Source of the DNA: Chara braunii
Taxonomy: Eukaryota > Streptophyta > Charophyceae > Charales > Characeae
NCBI GenBank assembly: GCA_003427395.1
Contig: BFEA01000060.1
Coordinates: 1,258,729-1,313,989 of the forward strand
Length of the DNA stretch: 55,261 nucleotides
Direction: 5' to 3'
Below are positions 48,275 to 55,261 of this stretch, piece after piece. Under the pieces are notes generated by a model. The model ran no database searches. It saw only the letters and a program-made list of their open reading frames with translations, and was not told the origin of the DNA. The translations under genes and the position numbers were made by a program. The stretch's first letter is position 1. The number at the start of each line of letters is the position of its first letter.

Positions 48275-49561
48275 ATGATGAGCTCTGTCAGAGAGGAAAC
48301 CGCTCCGCCCTCATTGGTGATGCGGGCGCCGGAAGAAACAATGGATGCTTTGGAAAGCGGGAGCCAGTGCCGTGAGCAGCAGGTAGCCTCTGCGGAGTCT
48401 GAGCCGAGAACGTCTTCCTCGTCAACCTTTGGCTGGGACAAGGAGATGATCGTTCTCACATTCATCGTCTCCATCGTAGCTCTTGCTGTTGCCGGCCTGG
48501 TGTTCTTTCACGGAGATATCCGGATTGCGATTACCGGGCTGTGGGACCCAGTTCTGCAGTCCTCTGGCTCGCAGATTCTCATGATGCCTTCGCCCTCGCC
48601 TCTGCAGGAGGAGGGCCAAGCGTTTGGTTCTGAGCTGGCCAGACCTATGCGCACATGGCACCTGACGGAAGAGGATGCGCGGTTCGTGGTGGTTTCTGAG
48701 CAGCCGTTGTTGCCTCCGTCGCCTGCCGGCGAGCAGCTGCCATTCGTCGTGCTGCACGGTATTGGGGACCAGTGTTCCAATCCTGGGTTAACGAAGTTTG
48801 TGGAGACCTTGAATAGTCAAGTCCCAGGTGCCAATGGACTGTGTTTGACCATAGGCAATGGAGCGGCGGACTCGTGGACGATGCCGTTGAAAAAGCAGGT
48901 GGATCTTGTGTGCGAGTCCATCAAGCAGCATCCTCAACTGAAAAACGGTTTCAATATCGTGGGCCTCTCGCAAGGAAACCTTATTGGGCGCGGATACGTG
49001 GAATGGTGTGCAGACGGGCCGCCTGTCAACAACTTCATCTCCATTGGCGGGCCCCATGCGGGGACGGCGGCGGTCCCGCTGTGTACCAACATGTACTTTT
49101 GTCGTTTTGTGGACCTCTTGCTTCGCCTTGGAATATACTCGCGATTGGTACAGGATCATCTCGCTCCGACAGGCTACGTGAAGATCCCGAATGACTTGCC
49201 TGCCTACCTGCGGGGGTGCAAGTTCCTGCCCTTTTTGAACAACGAGCACGAGGGCGCAAGAAATGCGTCGTACGCACGCCAAATGGCATCCCTCAACCGA
49301 ATGGTCTTAATCATGTTCGAACAGGACCGAGTGATCATTCCCAAAGAAACGGCCTGGTTTGGATGGTATCTTCCGGAAGACGGGATGGAAAATGTTGTGC
49401 CCGCAAATGAGACTCGGCTGTACAAGGAGGACTGGATCGGTCTACGGGAGTTAGACGAGGCCGGCCGAGTGGTCTTCGCAGCAGTCCCTGGCGATCACCT
49501 GGAGATCTCAGAAGCAGATATTCAGAATCACGTCGTGCCGCACTTGATGATGGATTCATGA
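48275..49561 (+). CDS. Palmitoyl-protein thioesterase-like alpha/beta hydrolase
   Basis: Predicted to remove thioester-linked fatty acids from S-acylated proteins (PPT1 family, usually lysosome/vacuole or secreted). The 428-residue intronless frame has a hydrophilic N-terminus, one membrane segment at about 58-78 (MIVLTFIVSIVALAVAGLVF), a linker, and the catalytic domain from about 155. Landmarks: oxyanion-type strand PFVVLHGIGDQ, nucleophile S232 in VGLSQGN, ISIGGPHAGTAAVP (256-268), D351 in FEQDRVI, and H408 in PGDHLEI. The Ser-Asp-His spacing (119 and 57) is close to human PPT1. Unlike the cleaved signal peptide of animal PPT1, the segment lies 57 residues in, which suggests a type II signal anchor. 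The stop is at 49559-49561. The ATG at 48275 is the first in frame; another follows at once. It is the only convincing host gene here. Confidence 0.9.
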   Translation: MMSSVREETAPPSLVMRAPEETMDALESGSQCREQQVASAESEPRTSSSSTFGWDKEMIVLTFIVSIVALAVAGLVFFHGDIRIAITGLWDPVLQSSGSQILMMPSPSPLQEEGQAFGSELARPMRTWHLTEEDARFVVVSEQPLLPPSPAGEQLPFVVLHGIGDQCSNPGLTKFVETLNSQVPGANGLCLTIGNGAADSWTMPLKKQVDLVCESIKQHPQLKNGFNIVGLSQGNLIGRGYVEWCADGPPVNNFISIGGPHAGTAAVPLCTNMYFCRFVDLLLRLGIYSRLVQDHLAPTGYVKIPNDLPAYLRGCKFLPFLNNEHEGARNASYARQMASLNRMVLIMFEQDRVIIPKETAWFGWYLPEDGMENVVPANETRLYKEDWIGLRELDEAGRVVFAAVPGDHLEISEADIQNHVVPHLMMDS

Positions 49562-49675
49562 TCTTGTAACCGCTGGAGACCTTTGCCTTCCCCCTTCGCT
49601 TCCATGGGTGAGTTATTCCATCCTCTACGCCCCTGCAGAATCCCCACAAAACTTCATGTCTGTGTGCTATGCTGT

Positions 49676-49783
49676 GGGCCTCGCCCCACCACTGACCAAA
49701 TGTGCAAAAGGAGAACACGGAAAGACACACCTCCATAGTTTCCATCCTTTTCACATTTGGTGGGTGGTGGTGCGGCGAGGGCC
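49676..49783. mobile_element. Family D foldback D9
   Basis: GGGCCTCGCCCCACCACTGA to GGTGGGTGGTGGTGCGGCGA and GGGCC, 108 bp. It starts 115 bp after the thioesterase stop codon, so it may lie in the 3' UTR of that gene. Confidence 0.82.
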
Positions 49784-49819
49784 TACGTACATACGTCTCT
49801 TGTCACGTGGGAAAGGACG

Positions 49820-50204
49820 GGGTGATGATGGGATCAACGGAAGAGCCTTCTATGTTTGAATCTGACTGTTTAAACCACCAGTACGTTTCCCAGCCAACAA
49901 AACAAAGCCGCGGAGTGCATGTGGCCACGACTTTCGGGAAGTACCGGTGCGCCATTTTGCTGGATATCCATCCATCCAGGCAAAACGGGCCTCACACACC
50001 GGGGCGACATTTCGCTGGATATCCATCCAGCCTGGCAAAACGGGCCTCGCATGCGACCCGTTTTGGAAATGGCGCCCTCGTGCGGCCTGAAAAATGCAGT
50101 CGCATGCAAGCTGCGACTTTGTTTTGTTGGCTGGGAAATGTACTGGTGGTTTAAACAGTCTAGAGTCAAACATAGAAGGCTCTTCCCCGTTGATCCCATC
50201 ACCC
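49820..50204. mobile_element. Foldback element E with arms of about 105 bp
   Basis: Left arm 49821-49925 and right arm 50098-50204 are inverted copies (for example GAAGAGCCTTCTATGTTTGA, CTGTTTAAACCACCAGTAC, TCCCAGCCAACAAAACAAAG). The loop carries a roughly 53-bp direct repeat (GCTGGATATCCATCCA...GGCAAAACGGGCCTC, twice). No coding capacity. No clear target duplication was identified. Confidence 0.88.
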
Positions 50205-50603
50205 TATTTCTATATGTGATTTACGGCTCACTACGACTCCACTTGTCCCTTTGTCTATATTGTGATGTTGAATCCTGAGGCTGTACGTACGGACATTCTT
50301 TGCTCGTTTTGCTCGGTGCTTTCTAATGTACTCGGGAAGTTGGGAAACTACCTTAGCGCTTTGTTTCCTTCCAGCTATCGCATTTTCAATGCCATCACAT
50401 AAAATAAAAAAAAAGTGCTCGGATCAACACTGATCTAGACAACGGTACTGCATTCCGTCGGTCTGCTAAAACCTGCGTTGGGGTACAGCGTCACTTTTGT
50501 GTGGGCGCGCTGCAACTGCGTAACTTCAGTTTTTTCTCAGCGATTCCTTCCCCCCCCCTCCCCCTCCCCTTCCCCCCCCCCCTTCCCCCCCTCTCCCCCT
50601 CTC
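50205..50603. other. Unassigned stretch ending in a C-rich run
   Basis: No gene or known repeat. The C/T-rich run at 50548-50603 leads directly into adapter sequence, as does the one at 45.48 kb. Confidence 0.5.
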
Positions 50604-50641
50604 CTGTCTCTTATACACATCTAGATGTGTATAAGAGACAG
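50604..50641. other. Nextera mate-pair junction adapter (assembly artefact)
   Basis: The complete 38-base junction, CTGTCTCTTATACACATCT plus AGATGTGTATAAGAGACAG. No flanking duplication is visible here, so the two sides may be wrongly joined. Confidence 0.97.
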
Positions 50642-51358
50642 GTACCATACCATGCCTTGGAAAGGGATTGCTGGTAGGTCTGCAGGTTTTGTAGTTTTTC
50701 TCTTTCTAAGTTTCTATCCTTGTTGCATGCATGTTTGGGGAGTCGAGTGGAGTCGATCAAGGCTGTTGTGTAGTTTGCGCCGTCAAGTGGAGTTGGTTAA
50801 GGCTGTGTGAATTTTGATCTCTTCTGATGAAAGGAGTAGTTGCATTCCATCTGATCATGATGAAAGCAGTTGCCTGATATTTCACTGAAGACTCCAAGAA
50901 GGTTCAGGGAATGCTCGTGTGATGTATATGGTCATCGTGCATTTTTCCATTCTCCGTGGTTTCTGTTGTATTTCTGTTTTCTGAGGAAGAGGAAAAATTT
51001 CAACGACAGACTTGTTCTCTCTCTTCCTTATTCTTCAAGAAAAAAGTGGAAAGTCCAAAGACGGACAATTGACAGAGATGGGAGTTTGGCTCTGTGACCT
51101 TGTTTTCTATGGTGCAGGGCCCATCCCATGTTGAAGACCCTGAGCATCCATCCATTATTTCGTTGAATCTGCTAGCTGGTTGGTCACGGGTGCTTATATC
51201 GAAGTGGAATTGCATGCCATGTTGCTCTGCTGAGCTATGTGAAGGGCATTTGCTTGCCGCCAAACACGCCAGTTATCGTCTGATTGGGATTAGACTCTGA
51301 AGTCTGGGTTGTTGTTGATGGAGAGATTAGAAGACAGGAATGGAAGCAAAAAGTGAAG
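50642..51358. other. Unassigned stretch
   Basis: GGAGTCGAGTGGAGTCGATC and CAAGTGGAGTTGGTTAAGGCTG repeat loosely at 50735-50805. No gene was recognised. Confidence 0.5.
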
Positions 51359-51365
51359 TGAAATA

Positions 51366-51653
51366 TGTCCAGGGCGTAGATTGCCTGTGCCCCGGGGGAT
51401 ATGGACTTCATTGGGTGATATCCACTACTTGTCCTCTTTTTCTTTTTTTTTTTACAATGTCCAGGGCCTAGATTGCCTGTTCCCGTGGGATATGGACTTC
51501 ATTGGGTGATATCCACTATTTGTCCTTTTTTTTCTTTTCCTTTTTTTCTTTTTTAACACGTCCAGGGCGTAGATTGCCTGTGCCCGGGGAATATGGACTT
51601 CATTGGAAGATATCCACTTCTTGTCCTTTTTTTTTTTTTTTTTTTTTTTTTTT
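51366..51653 (-). repeat. Three tandem units of about 95 bp, each with a T-rich end
   Basis: GTCCAGGGCGTAGATTGCCT, GGATATGGACTTCATTGGG and TGATATCCACTA lie at 51368, 51459 and 51562. Each is followed by TTGTCC and a T-rich tract. On the minus strand each unit begins GGACAA(G/A) and is separated from the next by an A-rich linker, like a head-to-tail trimer of a small A-tailed RNA. ATATGGACTTCATTGGGTGA with the nearby TATCC makes a short hairpin. Confidence 0.85.
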
Positions 51654-51850
51654 TGGTTATAAAGCCCCTTCTGCAAAACCTTTATCCTGGTGGCGGTAGG
51701 AGAGCCACGGGGATTGAGGCTTTGTCTATCGGGGTGCTCCACCGATTGGTGGGGAGCAACACCTCCAGGAAATGGGGTCCATTGTCTTTGTTATTTCCCG
51801 CCCTTGAAGGTTTAGGGTTTTGCGGGAGTGTGTTTTCATCTTTAAAAGCT
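51629..51850 (-). mobile_element. LINE 3'-end fragment, minus strand, A-tailed
   Basis: On the minus strand GGACCCCATTTCCTGGAGGT, GTTGCTCCCCACCAATCGGT and GGAGCACC correspond to the LINE-A 3' UTR (GGACCCGTTTTCCAGTAGGT, then GCTCCCCACCAATAGATGG). The poly(A) tail is the T run at 51629-51654. The 5' limit is uncertain. Confidence 0.6.
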
Positions 51851-52024
51851 GGAAATAATGATCGGCGGCCTTAGTCGGAACGCATGCATGGGGGGATGAG
51901 GTAAGCGGCAGTGACTTGGTATTTACGACGTTTCCCTTTCGCCAGGTTTCCCTACGGAGATAAAAAAAGTGCCGCACACTACGCTGTGGCTGTAGTACCA
52001 GTGGTGTGTCTGGAGTGTGTGTGT

Positions 52025-52061
<37 letters not shown>

Positions 52062-52062
52062 C
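52025..52062. repeat. Poly(T) tract
   Basis: 36 T within GTGTGTGT and TCTGGCTG. A probable retroposon tail on the minus strand, or the 5' boundary of the following element. Confidence 0.6.
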
Positions 52063-52151
52063 TGGCTGTGGCAGACACAGACCATTCTTTGTTTTGTTTT
52101 GTTTTGGTTTGGTTTGGTGTGTGTGCTGGCATTTGATTGTGTGTGAGCGCA

Positions 52152-52480
52152 CTACAGTCGGTAGAGTCTTCTGTCTGGTGTAGGTGGGTGATTGTCTGAT
52201 TTGATGTTCGACACATGTACCGTAGAGGGGGGTGGTTGGTGCCCACCTGCACAGCTGGGGTTAATTATGTGGATTAGCACTTAGCAGTATATATATCATG
52301 TACTACCCTAAAGGGACCAAGTACCCTAAAAGTACTATGTATAGACTATTTAAGGGTCACCCCTGTGATGAGTTGGTGAAACAACAATACCAACGGAACC
52401 GATTGTCATACTCCACTGCTCGTTTCTTGTCCTTGTCTCCCCTTTCTGCCAACCGTTCATTGGGCAGTTCTCTTGGGACG
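52152..52480 (+). mobile_element. Hammerhead-bearing repeat element (copy 2)
   Basis: Shares with copy 1, in order: CTACAGTCGGTAGAGTCTTC to GTAGGTGGGTGATTGTC (52153-52196), the hammerhead core (52363-52399), a pyrimidine-rich stretch with TTGTCCTTGTCTCCC, and the hairpin CTGCCAACCGTTCATTGGGCAG region (52446-52467) followed by TTCT. No U2 head is visible upstream. Between block and ribozyme it contains TAC-rich direct repeats (TACCCTAAAGGGACCAAGTACCC region, 52312-52335). Family D11 begins 17 bp after the hairpin. Confidence 0.6.
52363..52399 (+). ncRNA. Degenerate hammerhead ribozyme core (copy 2)
   Basis: CTGTGATGA (52363-52371) is the CTGATGA box with two extra bases. Helix II GTTGGT/ACCAAC (52372-52377 with 52389-52394) is perfect with compensatory changes relative to copy 1. 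The GAAA box is GGAA (52395-52398). Probably inactive, but the covarying helix supports selection on the RNA structure in the family's past. Confidence 0.65.
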
Positions 52481-52483
52481 TCA

Positions 52484-52656
52484 GGCCTTGCCACACCACT
52501 CTTGAAAATGAGAAAAAAATGACCGCATCCTCCCACACAAGCTGGCTGGATTCATCCGTTATTACTATTCATAGCGAGGGATGTGTTTTCTCAACTTTTT
52601 ACGGGAAGACGTACTCACATTCCGTTCCGTTTTGTGAGTAGTGCGGCTAAAGCCCA
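52484..52656. mobile_element. Family D foldback D11 (long variant)
   Basis: GGCCTTGCCACACCACTCTT to TTTGTGAGTAGTGCGGCTAA and AGCCC, 173 bp. The interior CATTCCGTTCCGTTTTGTGA is diverged. Confidence 0.6.
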
Positions 52657-54652
52657 TCGCGCAGGTAACTTGCACGATGGCCCATCGTTGGCCAGTGTCC
52701 AGCACGACAGTGTGCTCACGATCACGACGATGTTCCTCTACTTCGATTGACAATTTCGCGAGCCTCTGTGATCTGACTTTGACTAATGCTGCCTGTGTAT
52801 GTGTTCTGCCACCGGTTTTGTACTTTGTGGGACCGCCGTGCAATTGTCTATTCCCTGCCAGCCTAGGGGCAGAGGAAAGTATCTATACCAGTGAAGGAGG
52901 GCTTGCGATTGAGGCACGACCATGTGCAATGAGGTACTGCCAACTTGAAAATTGTCCCATGCTCAGCCCGGTGTACATGGGCTGGTGGTCAGGTACATGA
53001 CCCCCATTGCGGTCAGGTTCATGACCCCCATTGTTCATGGTGCTGACCACGGGGAACCGTGGGACAGTGGCATCGTATGGTCCGTCCCTCGATCATGTTG
53101 CCAATTTCCTCGGCAAGGATGATGTTTTCTGACGTCAGCGAACCATCCGCACACTCTTTTGTGGTGAGGATCACTTCTGCCGCTCTGCCTCAGCAGCAAG
53201 ATGCGTCAATGCGCTCTGCGACCTTCTCATTCTTCCCTGCACAGCTACGGACACCTTTGCACGCCGCTGCAGGCGTCCCTTGTGTCCGGCAAAATGGATT
53301 CAATGCTAGCACTCTCTTTCCTGTTGAGCATCACTTCTGCCTTCATTTGTGTGTGCCGAGGGCTGCCCTTCCTTACCCGACCCTGCGCAGCCGAACCCCA
53401 TCTGACCACATCCGAACCCCGTCTGACCATATATTGAGGGCAGTGACTTCATAAACACCAAGGCATACGCTTCTGTCATACCCCTTCTTCCTTCCTCCCA
53501 GCCTGCAACCGACATGCCGCTTGTCAGGAGCGTCTGGCGCGCATGATTAAACCGCCAGTCCAATGGCCTCTGCACTGTGTAGATTTTTTTTCTTTTTCTT
53601 TTTCTTTTTTTTTTTTGTAGATTTTACTCATTTACGAGTACCCAGCCGGCCAAAATATACAATGCCGAGGCCCGGTAGAGGTTCGGTTTGGAACGCTGAC
53701 CGCGTTCATTTTTCCAACAACGCGTGCTCGCTACACTTTATTAGGGTGGGTGGACCAAATTGCTTGTTTGTGGTTGGTTTGTCGGTTTAGCTTCTCGGAT
53801 GTTGCGGCGGTTTAAATGCCCGCTGCCGTGGCCAGCTGGCTTGCCCACGGTTGTGCTTGAACTGCTCATGTTCCATTGGTCTCTCTTCCATGCTGCTGGC
53901 CACCTCATCCCTCCTAGCATTCTCGTGTCCTCTGTCATTAACACCGGACTGACTCTCAAGTCTTCTCGCGTCCTTCGCTGTGCTCTCATGTTTTGTTCTG
54001 CGCTCCCTTGTTTTTTTTTCCCTTCGTCGCTCTTTTGTTATGCTTTCTGCCTTTCCTCTCTCCTTATCCCTCGAGGCTTCTCGCGTCCTTCCCTGTGCTG
54101 TCATGTCTAATTCTGCGCTACTTTTACAGTGCCCTTTATTTCATTATATATGGAAGGCAAGTCGGGCTGTTATGGCGCACAGGGTTGTGGGCAGCTCGAC
54201 TCGAGTTCAAGTAAGTCGGCGCGACGCGCCTTGTGCGTACACGCATGCGAGAGCCTAGAGGCACCGTAAAGGTAGAGCTAAACGAAGAAATAGAAGAGAA
54301 TAACTGTGGAAAAGGAAATGCAAAACTGGTTTATTAAATAAACAAAAGAAAGAAACAAAGAAAGAACACAGGATAAGGCAAAAGGACGCTTTCGCTCTGC
54401 CTCGACCTGTCTGCTTTTTTTTTTTTTTTTTTTTTTTTTCCGTCCTTTGTTTGTTTCTCATAGTGCACGTCTTTTTTCAGTTCACAGATGCGTGACAGCA
54501 CTATTATGTAGAAGCTCCAGCAGTTCTTCCAACTCTGTCAAGTCTAGTTATTACCAGCGGTTTGAACTTCGAGAGTTAGTTATATGTAATTGTTTGTTTT
54601 TCACTGTGTGATTGTTTGTTTTTCACTGTGTGCACAAGAATGTGGAGCAATC
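52657..54652. other. Unassigned stretch with minor repeats
   Basis: GGTCAGGTNCATGACCCCCATTG twice (52988-53030), CCGAACCCC(A/G)TCTGACCA twice (53391-53430), TTCTCGCGTCCTTC twice (53963 and 54070), and T tracts at 53584-53616 and 54416-54439. Open frames here are short and compositionally biased; no gene was recognised. Confidence 0.5.
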
Positions 54653-54778
54653 GGGCCTCACTCCACTACTCACCGCACACACAAATAAGACAAAAAAAAT
54701 GTGATGGTGCATCTTTCCATATTCTTCTGGAAGATTCATTCTCATTTTGCACATTTGGTGAGTAGTGCAGCAAAGCCC
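54653..54778. mobile_element. Family D foldback D10
   Basis: GGGCCTCACTCCACTACTCA to GGTGAGTAGTGCAGCAAAGC and CC, 126 bp, with the internal CATCTTTCCATATTCTTCTG and GAAGATTCATTCTCATTTTG of the family. Confidence 0.87.
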
Positions 54779-54984
54779 AATGCCTTCTTCAAAAAAAAAA
54801 AAACACAAAAAAAAAAGTGTCCCTCTCACTGTCACTGGTAACTGTTAGTGTATTCTGCACCATTCGTTTATAAAGCTGGTGGGAATGTGAATGGCTTAGG
54901 CGAGGGACTGTAATTACAATTACGGCAGGCAATGCGTGCATCTGCCTGTGATTATATTGAAAGTTCAGTTGAAAAAGTCCTACT

Positions 54985-55002
54985 GTGAGTACGCCCTCAG
55001 AC
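54985..55002. repeat. Single arm of family F
   Basis: TGTGAGTACGCCCTCAG matches the arm of F1 (30802-30821) in reverse complement. The partner arm is absent. The remaining sequence to 55261 has AACCATA(A/C)GGTT palindromes (55022-55068) and no gene. Confidence 0.45.
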
Positions 55003-55261
55003 TAAACCTCAGCTAACTTGGAAAACCATAAGGTTCATATGGTTTAACTTTGAAAACCATACGGTTTAGAGCCCTCTGGCTTGGATTTGAACCTTGGAAG
55101 GTGCGGTTGTCACGAGAAGGAACCAGTAAAAGGGCCTTTACCCGATATAAGCCTCAGGCCTTGTAAAAATAGAGCAGCACGNGCCTTGTAAAAGTAAAGC
55201 ATTGTGAAAAGGTATCTTGCGTGGGCTCAGGAACGTGAAAACAGGTCAAAAGTCAAGTTCT

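Noticed and set aside
48788-49282. 164-codon frame antisense to the thioesterase
   Set aside because: A shadow of a strongly coding GC-rich gene, with no conserved motif. The same applies to 47911-48474 and 48422-48757 on the minus strand.

Overview
The window is nuclear DNA of a eukaryote and consists almost entirely of transposable elements and simple repeats. It holds one convincing host gene. The best guess for the source is a green-lineage (streptophyte) genome, perhaps a charophyte such as Chara. The reasons are LINEs of the plant type (APE endonuclease, reverse transcriptase and a C-terminal zf-RVT-like zinc motif), a BED/hAT transposase, and retroposed U2 snRNA that resembles plant U2. 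Several exact Nextera mate-pair adapter junctions show that this is a draft Illumina assembly. The species is an inference.

Layout. 0-2.9 kb: a decayed hAT transposase gene with a G-rich subterminal region. 2.9-6.5 kb: LINE-A (+), 5'-truncated and frameshifted. 6.5-11.9 kb: unclassified repeats, (GAT)n arrays, an adapter artefact, and a U2 retropseudogene split by a foldback element. 11.9-17.6 kb: LINE-B (-), with ORF1, endonuclease and a partly deleted RT. 18.0-26.1 kb: LINE-C (+), apparently full length, with a 13-bp target-site duplication and a poly(A) tail. LINE-B and LINE-C lie head to head. 26.1-48.2 kb: a mosaic of small foldback (MITE-like) elements, retroposed tails, microsatellites and minisatellites. 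It includes a U2-headed element with a hammerhead ribozyme core at 29.47 kb and a clean U2 retropseudogene at 38.79 kb. 48.3-49.6 kb: an intronless palmitoyl-protein thioesterase-like gene with a complete Ser-Asp-His triad. 49.6-55.3 kb: more foldback elements, another adapter junction, a LINE 3' end, and a second, degenerate hammerhead of the same family as the one at 29.47 kb.

I grouped the foldback elements by their terminal sequence. Family A has ends GGTCCCACTTGCACG and 4 copies. Family B has GGTCCCACTAGC and 5 copies. Family C has TACCTTCTTCCCCCGAATAC and 5 copies. Family D has GGGCCTCGCTCCACTACTC and at least 11 copies. E has one copy with arms of about 105 bp. F has GAGGGCGTACTCACA and 1.5 copies. 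None encodes a protein, so all would have to be moved by a transposase supplied from elsewhere.

How the parts relate: LINE machinery of the kind seen in LINE-A/B/C is the likely source of the A-tailed, TSD-flanked U2 copies. DNA transposons explain the foldbacks, which land inside those retrocopies. The most unusual content is the U2-headed, hammerhead-bearing repeat family (29.1-29.7 kb and 52.15-52.48 kb).
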